Assembly (NCBI GenBank): GCA_000727475.1
Contig: KL647295.1
Span: forward strand, 1,450,843 to 1,514,842
Length of the DNA stretch: 64,000 nucleotides
Source of the DNA: Sarcocystis neurona
Lineage: Eukaryota > Apicomplexa > Conoidasida > Eucoccidiorida > Sarcocystidae
Direction of reading: 5' to 3'
The notes below the pieces were generated by a model. That model was given only the letters and a program-made list of their open reading frames with translations, had not been told where the DNA came from and searched no databases. The position numbers and the translations under genes are program-made. Positions 35,901 to 47,220 of the stretch are shown piece after piece. Within the stretch, counting starts at the first letter, position 1. Every line of letters starts with the position of its first letter.

Positions 35901-37380
35901 GAAGGGAAGGGAAATTCCACACTACGCAGGAAGAAGGCGTGCGCATGGACACTGCCGTGTTGCGGGCAGGAGGAACTGGCGGGTGAGTCGCAGGAGAAGT
36001 TGCAGTGTCAGCAGCGACAGAGATGCAGGAGCAGAAGCGGCAGGCAGCAGAGAGTCAGGAGCAGCCCGACAGCTGGAGAAGGAGCAGCAGCAGAACCACG
36101 TCCCGCAGAGCAACAGGAGGCGCAGACACTGCGGTGGGAGACGCAGCGACCCAAGCAGAGCGGAAGGAGTTGCAGCAGCTCGTGAGGCGGAGCGAGGAGG
36201 CCCCCGCGGCATGTGCGTGATGCAGCAGCAGTAGTGACAGCCAGTCAGCTCACAGGATACGGCCGTACTAGCAGAAGACTGGGAGAGAAGCAGTTGCTCC
36301 GCATGCTGCAGCAGCGCTGCAGCAGACGTTTCACCACTGCAGATACTTACGACCTGAGGTGCCGCGGGGAGGGCGGCGGGTGAGGCAACGAAAACAGCGT
36401 TTCGTATCTCTTACGTGGAGCAGCTGCAGCGAAGCAGTAGTTTTTCTCAACTACAGGACGAACGCAGCAACTCTGTGCGTAATGGAAGTATCAGGCGCAG
36501 CGTGAAAAGTCGAGGAGTTTTACCGACAGGAACAGCTGGGGTTTCGCCGTTCGTGTTCGAGTCCTTGGTTGTGTCAGAGAGAGGATCTGGTTTGTTTCCA
36601 CTTGGTAAATGGAAAGACGTTCGTATGGCGTTCAAGGTATGCGCTAACAAAAGGTGTATGTACATAGTTCCCAGAGGACGCGCATATTCCACGAACACAG
36701 GGGCACACATGCATGCATGCGTTGCTGGAGTGTTTGTACGTATTTTCCACAAGACGCGTATCCCCCACGAACATAGCAGCACACAGGGCTGCACGCGTTG
36801 TTGCGCGACCGTAGAGTCCTACGCTCGCTGCGATACGCCGTGTCCGTCTGCTGTGTATTCACGTGCGTATCCTACGTGTACACGTACATTCTGTATGTGT
36901 ATCCATTTAACTACACACACCCACACACACGTGTAGAATACTTATTTTCTTCCCCGTGTTGTGTGTGTGTGTGTATATGTTGGGCGACTCTGTCGTGGCG
37001 GAGGTGTAAGTGCGCGGCGGCGAAGCGCGCGCTGCTGCAGCAGTGGCGCTACGATCCGCGGCGGCTTGTGCGGTCGTGCAGAAACAGACGTTTGCACCGA
37101 GGAGCAGCACACGAGAGGGTGCTGCTACTGCAGCTGTGTGCGGCAGAGGGAAATAGCACCACTCACCGACAGGACGTCGCAATTTCTGCTGGGTATCTTC
37201 ATCTCCTGCTGCAAAACCACCGAACGCGGTGTGACTGCGCCCTGTGTTACATACCGAGACTGCACCGGCGGCAGCACCAGCGGCCGCAGCAGCTGAGAGG
37301 CCGCACTTTCAAACGGCGCACGAAAGCGCGTGTTTGCATGCGTTTTACCTTTTCCATCGGGAGAGACTGACGCGAATTCA
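35901..37380. other. Unresolved stretch at the repeat-rich/poor border
   Basis: CAG tracts fade out by about 37.3 kb. A plus frame ending VFESLVVSERGSGLF and LGKWKDVRMAFK stops at a good donor (AAG|GTATGC, 36639), but the minus strand is also open there. Contains the 76-bp direct repeat pair. No gene could be fixed. Confidence 0.3.
36672..36824. repeat. Pair of about 76-bp direct repeats
   Basis: Blocks beginning GAGGACGCGCATATTCCACG and CAAGACGCGTATCCCCCACG are offset by about 76 bases. They share GACGCG, CCACGAACA and GCACACA segments in the same order. Divergence is noticeable, so the duplication is not recent. Confidence 0.55.
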
Positions 37381-37427
37381 CGCGTCAGTTGCATGTGCGG
37401 AGACGTGTAGAGATACGCGGAGACATC

Positions 37428-37643
37428 TCACTGTTCATCAAGTACTATCTGATAGCGAAGCAAATCGGCAAGTTTAGCATTCGGCAATACCAGCACTTCA
37501 TGACGTCCTTCATCTGGTGTAGCATGCACTGCAATCGTGAGCTCACAGTTTGGCTCAGCAGGACCCACGGCTATGCTGTCCGCAGAAGCTACACCGTCGC
37601 ACTTCACCACCCCATGCGAAGCAAGGCTGACCAGCAGCGGCAC
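37428..37643 (-). CDS. Candidate exon, copy 1 of a duplicated pair
   Basis: Minus-strand frame containing GVASADSIAVGPAEPNCELT, then IAV and an acidic stretch ending LADLLRYQIVLDEQ before the stop. Codon use is balanced and there are no repeats. A related block lies about 630 bases upstream on the same strand (38229-38090). I do not recognise the family. The plus strand is also open, but conservation of the minus frame between the copies argues for minus-strand coding. Confidence 0.4.
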   Translation of the reverse strand: MPLLVSLASHGVVKCDGVASADSIAVGPAEPNCELTIAVHATPDEGRHEVLVLPNAKLADLLRYQIVLDEQ

Positions 37644-38089
37644 ACCACTTCAGCAGCAGTCACAGAACTACGCGGTACCAGCATCATGCTGGTGTCACCG
37701 GAGAATCAGCTCGCTCGCGCGCAGTCACTCGCGCCTGCCGACGTTATTCACCCGAGTTTGAAACATAATTAAGGACGGTGTGTAATTCGAATGCAGATGA
37801 TACATGTATGCACAACTGTGAGAGAGGTGCACTACGACCGTGCGCACGTCGAAAACTACCAGAAGGTTCAAGCACGGTTCACATTTCACCACAGCAACTT
37901 CTTACATGCGAAGCAGCAACAAGCAACCATGTGCTAAACACGTATGGACGAGCAGGCGACTATGCAACGGGTCATGTGTCGACTTGGGGACCCTGAACAT
38001 ACCCTGAGTAGCGAGCACGCCACCGTTACTCACTTGCAAACACATATAAACGCAGTTGCCCTCCGAAACGCATGTGTCGATACACAGAA

Positions 38090-38229
38090 GAGCACATCGG
38101 AAAGCATAGCATTCGGAACCTGCTCGTCATAATATTCTTCATCTGCTATAGATTGCACTGCAATCGTGAGGTCACAGTCTGGCTCAGCAGCACCCACGAC
38201 TACGCTACTCGCCAGAGCTACACCTCCAC
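38090..38229 (-). CDS. Candidate exon, copy 2 of a duplicated pair
   Basis: Minus frame GGVALASSVVVGAAEPDCDL continuing TIAV, then an acidic DEEYYDEQ stretch and PNAMLSDVL. It aligns without large gaps to copy 1: shared A-E-P-x-C-x-L-T-I-A-V, P-N-A and a final D-hydrophobic-L. Differences are mainly at codon third positions or conservative, as expected for a duplicated coding exon. Confidence 0.4.
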
Positions 38230-38742
38230 CTCACGTCAATCAGGTGACGACACACGTACGAACACACGTACACATGCGCGACCTGAGCACGTATGCACAA
38301 AGAGACGTAGACGTGGACGCAAGCGTCGGTTGGGTGTATTTCGTTGATTTTATGCGCACGCGTGGGTCACCACAATTCCGCAATCACAGCCATCGCGAAA
38401 GTGCTCGTTGCCTTCCACGTGACCCCAAAACAAGATTACCCTAACCCGCTGACACAAGGTAAATGTGCTCAGCCCGTGTAACGGACAGCCCCAATAGATG
38501 CTGACATCTAAAAATATTTCAAGTATAAAGTGTTCTTCACACCACGCTGGAAGTCGGATTAAATGATGTAAGGTAGACGTGTATCTACGCATAAACATCG
38601 AACGCAGAGCAAGCGCCTCCCCTATCCAGCCAGTCACGGGACGACCTAACCACGTTACTAATTAGAACTCTCACCCCACTTTTTCCGCCTTCCGAGCCGC
38701 ACAACGAGGAAGTAACACTCACTCAAACTCACGCACGGTGAG

Positions 38743-39718
38743 GTTCTCCATTCCCCAATTTTCGTACCGTATGGACAGGCACTCATTATCCACAAAAAGA
38801 TGTCCCACGAGAAGGGTAAACTCGCTGTACGGACTTCGCAGTACGCGTCACCTGTTTTCAACAGAAAACAAGCTGCAGAGCTACGAGACGTGGCAGTGCC
38901 AGTACGTGCGCTGGCAACTAGATCTTCTAGGTAATTCTACTTAGCTGAATGACCATACCCCGGAAACACGGCTTTCTATTTTGATCACCTAAAACGCACC
39001 TGACACTACACGCACCCCGCCACAACACATTCACATACAGACAGGAATGCGTGAGGCAACAAGTGGTACCGAAACGAAGCTCACCTGTGTACTTCCATAG
39101 TTCACAGTTCATTCACTAACTTCTGCGAGCCGCTGTGTCCACGTGTTCGACAATTCTCCAGTTGGACGTACATTTAGTGAATTGTGCACTGCCTGGCGGC
39201 GCTGGTCTGCTTTTTCCCAAAGAAGCCTCCACGGGGCCAATGTCTTCGGGTGCAGCGACTCAAGACGGTTATGGAATACGCGCCACTACCAGGACAAGCA
39301 CGCTACTGTAGAATTGTATGTGGAACTGTAGAGAAATTTGCAGTTGTGTTTGAAGGCACACTCACTATCCGAGGTGCAACTTGTGCACGATCCTACGTTC
39401 ACACCCATAGACACCCGTGTGAGAAGGGTGTCTTGTGTCCAACTGCGAGGAGCATAGCAACACCCAGCTCTTTCCGTCTACGAAAAATACACCCCACGCT
39501 CCCGTCTGTTGAAGGCGCAGTGGCTTTGTCGTCAACAGAACCTTGTCACACTCTCCACGCAGATCGTGCTACTATTGGCCGAATACGGCGACTCTCGCCG
39601 CCGGCGCCGCAAAACCGCCATCAACGTGGTTTCCTGCAAAAGCACCTCGTCGCACTTGGTCATCCGCTGCTTGAAGGAGGTGCTTCGCCGCGTGCTTTAC
39701 TATGCCCTGGGACAGTGA
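38743..39718 (+). CDS. Hypothetical protein, three 3' exons (plus strand)
   Basis: Three blocks join in phase. Exon 38743-38930 includes PIFVPYGQALIIHKKMSHEK and ends AG|GTAATT. Exon 39130-39307 includes VFDNSPVGRTFSELCTAWRR and ends ACT|GTAGAA. Exon 39458-39718 includes RSRLLKAQWLCRQQNLVTLS, a five-arginine run (SRRRRRKTAINVV) and ends VLYYALGQ at a TGA. The last exon has strongly C/G-ending codons. The R-K-T-A-hydrophobic pattern faintly recalls a histone-fold loop, but I cannot assign a family. The 5' end is not found; the first block is open only back to 38716. The second block could instead end at its own stop (39331). Confidence 0.42.
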
Positions 39719-40108
39719 AAGACACAGCGTATACATATTTACACAGATAAACGCCCCTGTCTGCGCCGACGATGCTCCACGCTTGCAGTAGAATACGTTC
39801 ACCTGTTTCCCTTAGACAGTTCCGTTGCCACTGCTGTAGTATGTGTATCAGGTGTACTCCCCGCTACACAAGTGTACATATGTAGGTCCTCCTCTCTCTT
39901 TCCATACATGTGTAGGCCCCTGTCTAGTGCTGTCAGTGCTAAAATGTAAGGAAGGATTACGTAGATGCTGTCCTCTACGGAGAGTGACTGACCGTGGCTT
40001 AACGACGCCACTGAAGGACAGACGTCAGATCTTGACGCTGTTTGGCGTCACAAGCACATATGGGATACACACGTGTGGAGATGCACACATACAGACACAT
40101 AAACGTCC
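39719..40108. other. No gene seen between plus-strand gene and EndoG
   Basis: Convergent intergenic spacer of about 390 bases between the plus-strand hypothetical gene and the EndoG tail. Low repeat content, no RNA gene recognised. Confidence 0.4.
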
Positions 40109-40312
40109 CTACACACCGACACATCCATGTGCGTGATTTTCTCCACAGATGTGCACGCGGATCTCTGTGTCTCTGCGCACCGAAGGTCCACATGCTCTCC
40201 TACGTACACGTCCCACGTTAGATATTAAGAACGCGCGACGTGAAAAGCACGTAAGATACAAACCATCCAGCGATCTACGTAGGACACGACTAAGGACCAT
40301 CACTGCCCGCTG
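40109..40312 (-). CDS. Possible terminal exon of the EndoG gene
   Basis: After the exon ending GLSFQ (phase 0) the family needs only a short tail. An acceptor TCTCTTCGTATTCAG|CAG at 40313 opens a frame (QRAVMVLSRVLRRSLDGLYL) that runs to a stop at 40109. Phase fits; the tail is longer than usual and unlike known tails, so this is tentative. Confidence 0.3.
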   Translation of the reverse strand, partial: QRAVMVLSRVLRRSLDGLYLTCFSRRAFLISNVGRVRRRACGPSVRRDTEIRVHICGENHAHGCVGV

Positions 40313-40395
40313 CTGAATACGAAGAGATGCATACATTCACATCAGTGCGTACGGCTGTATATGTGTGCGCAGTTGTGTGTGTAGGTACGTTGTAC

Positions 40396-43300
40396 CTGGA
40401 AGCTAAGGCCAGTTGCGAATTCGAGAAATCCGATAGGGACGCGAAGACAGCGCATGTCCGTCGTGCGCACTTTCCTGTCTTTGTTTGGGACAAGAAAGGC
40501 TCCTAGCACGAGAGGGGAGAGAGGGGAATCAGCTCCGGTGCGCGGAGGCGTGCCGCTGCTCGTATCTCTCCGTTGCCTTGTTGCGTCATTAGCAGCTACG
40601 GCGCTTTGCAACTGCTTCGGCGAGTTCTTGCGAACAGCGAGAATAATTTTGTAAAAATGCGTGGGGACCGACACCATGCGACTGCCAATGGCCTCGTGTG
40701 TCACATGCAGAGGAGGTACTAGTGATTGCACCCGGCCCCGCAACACGGCAGCTCCTGGCAGCAGGTGCGGGTACTGATCTTCCTCCTCCCTCTCGTCATC
40801 GCTGCTGTCGCCGGCCAGCATTGACCACAGTGCCGCTTCCAGCCCTCGTGATACTTCTCCTGTGTCCCGCTTTGCGCCACGCCTGCTGTTGTTCCGCCGT
40901 CCCTGCGAGTCTTCCGCGGGTTCGCTCACGTCGCCTTTTCTCAGCTCAGGTCTTCCTGAAGGAGACGGGCTTGTGCCTTCAGTTGTCGTTGTGGAACCCG
41001 ATGCCGACTCCGATTCTAGCGCTTGCAAGTTCCGCCATACCTTTTTGCACTGCGCAGTGCCCAGCTCTAGAGGCTGACTGTTTGAAAAGGCATCGATGTT
41101 ATATCCTTGTTTCAAAACATCTTCCGCCTGGCTACTGCGGCTGCCGCTGAACGATCCACTGCGGTTGCTGCGAGAATAGGATTTGGGAGATGGTGGCGGC
41201 GGGGATGCATCCCCAGTCAGAGATTCGTGGGACACAGCGTACACCTCTTTCGCCTGTTTATATGGCCTATTATGTACACACGGGATGACCACAACACGAA
41301 CAAAGGTGAACACTTATATATACGTATATATGTGTATCCTAGCAGATGTGTGACGCACGTCGATGTGCGGTGCGTTATTTCACTGGACAGATTAGTCTCT
41401 ACCAGTGCCAGGACGCACGTAGAATGAGCATCACACAGAAAGATCGTACACATACCTGCGTACAATTCGCCTACATAAACCCTGGTGGATATGCAGTAGT
41501 GAGTGTTCGAAGATTACGTATGTATCTATGTCAGTTTTGTACTAACTTATCTGTGCACTCTGCTCCCGTTGAAGATGAACAAGGGACTGTTCCACTTAGG
41601 TGCACAAAGCAAGACGTTACAGCGCCAGGATATCGTCGTGGATTTGTGAGTGTGTACGTCTGTAGAGACACCGCGGTTCCCAGTGCGCTGGTACAGACAC
41701 GCAATGTATGGCCCTTCTTCCTCCTGCTCCACTGCAGATGAAAGCGGGTCCACAGGTTTCTCGCTTGACGTATGTATTAGAAACGAAGAAGTCCGCCTTC
41801 AGCGGCATACACACAGGAGTGCCCGTCGCTCGGAAAGACGCCCTACACAGCCCGTCGAGGTGCACAGCAACATGCAGCGACTGTTTTCTCGCCAACTGTA
41901 CACGTCACAGCCATACTTGTACTGCAGACCATACCATAGCTTCCAGTACAAAGTAAACGCCCGGAGGCTTCTCAGACACACAAAAGTCACACTTGTCTTC
42001 TTCTTGTGTCCACGCGTATACACAAACGGCAACACGCAGAAAGAGAAAAATGCCCTTGCACGGAGAGACACGTACGTAAATGGGTCTGTACGTGCACTTA
42101 CCGCAAGCAGGTGTACATCACAGGAGGCGGGTCCCCGTGATTCTTCGGAACTGCTCCGTTGCCGGTCCCCTCTGAGTCACACACAACCGACGCGGAAAGC
42201 CTCACTCGGTTCACCAGCTACACTACATCTGCATGTTATATATATCACGTCCACCTTCGTGCATATCCGGTCGTAATAACAAGCAGAATGTGTTCACAAT
42301 TACTAGTGTATTTCCACAGATGTGTGCATATATTGATCAGCACGAAGTGTATACGCGCAGCCACTGTCCTTCCTGTTTCGGCTGCACTACACATCCTTAC
42401 AGCTTCCGTCCAAACACGCAGTACACAGGGCCGCAAGTCTCCGTGTATACACCCCGTGTGAATTTGTGCACCAAAGCACGAGTAAACAGGTGTTCCTGAC
42501 CCCGTTTTGGTCCTACTTCTTCGATTTTTCCCCGTTCTGCTTGATTACGCATGCTAAATACGCAAGACCAATCCAGTGGTACCCTTCTTCAAATTCAGGA
42601 GTATGTATGTATACACGTCGGTGTATACGTACGCAGGCATACGTAGACATACACAAGGATTCTCGCCCACATTGTTCCACAGGATATACACTCCAACACA
42701 AGCGCTGTTTGCTCCTTTGAGGAAATCTGCTTACAAACAAGCGCTTATAGATAGGCACGTTCACGCTTTCACCCAGCTCGATGCGCTTTATTCGAGACTC
42801 ATTACTCGAATGGAAGAGCATCATGCTGTGGAGTGTACACATACTTCCACACACATTCAGTCTGCGCACACCTGCTTATACATGTTGCGCCCACCTCTCC
42901 TAACCTTGCACATGAGGAGAGATGGACTACCTTACCCGCCGTGTTGCGTGCGTGTGAATTTTTCGACTCCTGCGGCACATTTGTCGAGACCTTCTCTGGG
43001 AATACGAACACGCTCGGCCACCGAGCCTCGAGATCGCTTGGCAGCCACAGGGGGCCAGATACTACGAACACCTCATCATATATTTTCGTCAGATACCTGG
43101 ACAACGCTTCTAGACGACTCCTGTAGGCAGCGACAGCACAAAGGTAGCAACAAGTCACCAGCACCATGTCAGTGTATCGAAAACCGCCGCCACGCACGCT
43201 GGAGTGCGTACGGTTTCGTGCACCTCACCCACCGCAGCCCCTGACAGCCGCATCCTGCGAAGACAGCTAAAAAGTCGCCTCTTGACTTGTAGCGCGACTG

Positions 43301-46300
43301 TCCTGTTTATGAAACGCACCTGCACTAAAACGCACATAAACTATGTTTGTTCCTCTCACACCCTGCAACTCCCAGCTGGTGTCCGCTGTCGCGCTAGAAA
43401 CTAGCATACTTGCAATCCACTGACACAAAAGAGGTGGTCAACTGCTAGTTTTGCACTCTGGCGGAAGGCAAATAGCAGCTGCGTCAGTCCACAGCAAATG
43501 CTTTATCGCCCGTAAACTCAGACGCAGCCAGTCGTCGTACTAGTAGCAATACCTGTGGCATCACTACCATCCTTTTGAGCAGTGGATGCATCACTGGCCG
43601 TCAGCAGCACCCACAGCAGAGGCACCACCTCCGTCAGCAGCCTGAGCTGCTGCAGGTGGCCAGCAACAGCAGACCACCAGCGTCAGGGGACCCGGCAGGA
43701 CGCGCTGCCAGCAGTCCCACTACCAGCAGCACTGTTGTCAGCAGGACGAGTTTCAGCGGTAGTAAGGTCAGCAGCAGCGTCATCGCCAGCATCATCCGCT
43801 ATCCACACCACGGCGTCGTTGCGAGCAGCATCAGTAACAGCAGCATGGCCCAGCTCAAGTGTCATCAACGGCACCATCAGGAGCACCAACAGCAGCAGCA
43901 GCGTCAGTCGAATCGCGTCAGCGGACGGCCTACCACACGCCACAGTTGATGGAAAGAGTTTGGGGTACAATGTTAGCGCCAAGGGAGAACGTGCTTTTTA
44001 ACTTCTCCATGGACTCGGAATGCGAGGCAGCCGCCGCCAGGTGTCCTCTGGTGTAGCCTGAAAACGTGCAGCCCGCAGGTGCACAGCCATCAGCAGCAGC
44101 AACGGTACTGTAGTAGCGGCAGCATAGGAGTGACCGGCTGAGGGCAGCGTGGAAAGATATCGCACGACCGGCTGCAGGTAGGAAGAGTATCAGCAGGAGC
44201 AGGACCGGCGGCACCCGCCTCGCCTGGATGTATCTCGGCGTCTTGACCTGCCATGTCTGTTCTGCAGTGTGTGTCTACTCCAGTGCTGTTGCTGTTGCAA
44301 CTAACGTTGATTTGGCTGCTTTTGTTCGCAAACTGCATACAGTCAACTTCCTTATAAACACAATGTATCCACGATTACCTGCGCGCGTACTGTAACCTGC
44401 GTGCCTACGTACGCCTCCGTGTCTGTCTGTGTGGCAGACGCTCCTCAAGTGGTGACATGGGTGAAAAGCGCTCCTTGCCTTTTGTGTCAGGTTTCCGCCA
44501 CAGGCATGTGAGCGCCTGGGGGGCGTGAGACACTCATTCATCACGAACGACCAACTGCTGCTTGCATTTCCAGACCCTGCTGCTGCCGGGGCGTCCGCCC
44601 CTGCTGCGGCTGCTGTCCCCTCGAGAGCTTGCTGAAACTTAGGACAGCTGCCACCGTCGCTTGCCTTACTCTCATTTTCTTCCTGCTCTACTGTTACTTC
44701 TCTGGTTGGCGCTACTGTGCTGCTGCGGCACCCCGCACTGCACGAGCCACTCACTCCACGAACCAGCCCCTTCTTTTATTCACCCTAGAAACAGTTTCTC
44801 ATCGCCTGTCACCTACGCCTCTTTTAATGACGCGCTGCTCCTTTATGACTTGTGTCCTTGCGAAAGTCTCCCCACCGCTTGCCCGTACTGCAGGTATTCC
44901 AGAGCATGTCTGCTGAGGCTACGCATCCTCTACTGCAGCTGCTGTTAGGGAATTCTCTCCCCCGTCTGCCACCGATTGTCATTTTTGTCTTTCCGCTGCT
45001 GCCGGATCGATGTACATTCATACACTCAGATCTACCACTGCATGCAGGCACACCTGACCAGGTATAATCAGTAGTCGAAGGACTCCACAAGCGGTCGATG
45101 CGAGGGTCCTGCACGAAACGGATGCCCTGTCTAGGACAACCCGCTCCAGTCAACAATGCATATTCGCCTTCTGCTTCCGCATCCCCTTCTTCGGAGGTCG
45201 GATATTGCTGCCGTTCGTTCAGCAGAAGCGCAGTCTCCGCACGTAATGTCTGATCTCCATCAACGTGCCGTGCCTCTGCATTTTCAAAGTATTTCCTCAG
45301 TTCCGCTTGCTGGCTGTTGTTGCTCGGGCTCTCGCCACCCCACAACTGCATCACGTCCTCACGACTTTCCTCCTCCTGGTCCGGCGATAACTGCGGTTGC
45401 TGCTGTTCCTGCTGCGCCTGAAAGGTTTTCTGCAGTGGCGACACGGGGGGGCTGCGTAGCATGTTTTGTGTCAGTTTCTCCGCAACGAAGATGGGCTCCC
45501 GCCGGCTGGCCGAAAAAATACTTGTAAATCCAGGATTCTCCAACACAATCTCTGTACTCGGCAGGGTGTCACCGGGATAATGTGGACTGCTGCCACCTGC
45601 CCCTGCTTGCAGTTGGTAACGCCGCTGCGTGTGTCTTCTGCTCGTAGGGGACGCTCCATTTCTCCTGGCCTCGTCCTCTCTTTTCAGGTGCTGTGCGCTG
45701 CCGCTCGGGTCCTTTCCGCGTATCCTGTCAGCGGCCCTACTACTCCCTGGTACCAAGGCTTCATCGGCTTCTTCTGCACTGTCCCCTCGCTCATCTTTGC
45801 CCTGATAAGCTACACCGCTTACAAGGCCGGTAAAGCTTGCCAGCCACAGAAGGAAGCCGCCACATACCGTACCCACCGAAAAGGCCACACCAGCAGGCAT
45901 ACTTTGGGAGAGGAGTCGTTTTGGTGAAGAAACAAAGGGTAGCTCCTTTGCCCTGGTATCGGCCAGGCTGCGCGTTTGCTGCATATACGGTGAAACCCAC
46001 AAAGGCAGATTCTGTGGCGCGCCCCACCTGCAAAACATGGCTCCTCCCGCAGACAAAGTAGGCGGCAGCAGCAACTGGGTACTGGGCCCGCTGCTGCAGT
46101 CCTGCAGCACAGGGCCAACGTCTGGATGTGGTCGATACTTAGAAGTGCGATCCGGCGAGTGCACAACCCTGAGAATGCCGCTCTGCGGTATAGATACACC
46201 CGCATTGCAGGTGTAATCGCTGCGGGGGGCATTTATACATAGATTTCTGTCTACGGCTGCGCCAAGCAACGTGGAGAAAAACTTCGCTAGCACAGACGTT

Positions 46301-47220
46301 GTCATCGAGGTTTCGGGTGTCCGACGTAATCTGTGTATCCAGGAAGTCGGGGATGTCTGCGCCGGCAGCGACAGGCAGAGCACCTCACTCGATAAACGCA
46401 CTTCATGAGCTGCACATACACCCCGCAACGGCGACCACCTGTGCCTCCCTGCTTTGTCAGCAGCACAAATAGTTTCACAGAAATCATGCGATACGTAACA
46501 ATGGCGTCTTGAAGGTAGTGCAGGGTGCAGTTTATGCATAGCGCGTTGCTGCAGTAACATGGCTGCAGCAGAAGCGGCAGCAATAGCACAAACTGGCGCC
46601 GCCGTAGGAATGCGCCGTTGCAGGCCTGTGCAGAAACTGCGGAGTTGAAATCCTTGTGCGTCACCTAGACGATGTGCTAAGCCGCCACATCTGTGGGCAC
46701 CCGTCCCCACGTAGGACCAATAGAATGCAGTAGAGCCAAAAGCCTTGACCAGGTGGTTACAAAATTGAGTGGGGACAAGTAGCTCCTGTACTCCAATGTG
46801 CGGAGGCGTGCCTGCAGCTGCGGGGACTGTATATACACCTGGGAGGCGTGCGAGGGAACACGATGCATTTGGTGACATGCGACGGCATTGGGACGCCGCG
46901 GAAATTCCCCGAAGTGCACCAGTAAAATCCAGACGCTGATGCCCTCCAACCTGTCGATCGTTAACCGTCAACAACACGACTCCAGCTGCTGCTCGTCCTG
47001 TTTCCCCTCCCTTCGAGACCGCAGAGATACCACCGCCCGCTCGCCGCATTTGGTGTCTGGTACGCTCAACCCCATCTACCAAAACTCTTGGCAGCTGCCT
47101 GTCATTCCGCCTCTGGTGTCTGGGCTGCCCGCGCTGCTGCTGCTCCTCAGGCTGGTTCGGAAGCGGCTGATGACGCTGTCGCTTCAGCTGCTGGTGCGTT
47201 ATTCGCTGCTGCTGCCTCAT
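40396..47220 (-). CDS. Mitochondrial-type endonuclease G (EndoG/NUC1 family)
   Basis: Metal-dependent non-specific nuclease of the beta-beta-alpha-metal fold. Phase-consistent minus exons: 47220-45054, 44057-43934, 43120-42936, 41731-41658, 41253-40396. Exon 1 has a hydrophobic anchor (GVAFSVGTVCGGFLLWLASF), then NPGFTSIFSASRREPIFVAE. The junction reads DYTWSGYTRGHLAAAASHS: catalytic His at 44043-44041, with Thr where the family usually has Asp. The metal-binding Asn is kept four residues before Trp (NCGVW, Asn at 43947-43945). Exon 3 has YDEVFVVSGPLWLPSD and exon 5 VPTHFYKIILAV with RVPIGFLEFATGLSFQ. A Ser/Arg/Glu-rich insertion of about 200 residues separates these last strands. The 47220 Met has a CCAAAATGA context; 46305 is an alternative. 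A short last exon probably starts at 40312. Confidence 0.85.
43560..44056. repeat. CAG patch, EndoG intron 2 edge and exon 2 flank
   Basis: The only clear CAG-rich patch inside the repeat-poor segment, at 43570-43910, lies in the intron between EndoG exons 2 and 3 and stops about 25 bases before exon 2. Plus-strand open frames here (43575-44001) are repeat artefacts. Confidence 0.5.

Noticed and set aside
39600..39718. Histone H4 resemblance of the RRRRRKTAINVV segment
   Set aside because: Only a few residues match, and the flanking helices do not follow any core histone.
36900..43500. Retrotransposon remnant in the repeat-poor segment
   Set aside because: No reverse transcriptase, integrase or terminal-repeat signature was visible; the duplicated block and EndoG explain most of the unusual content.
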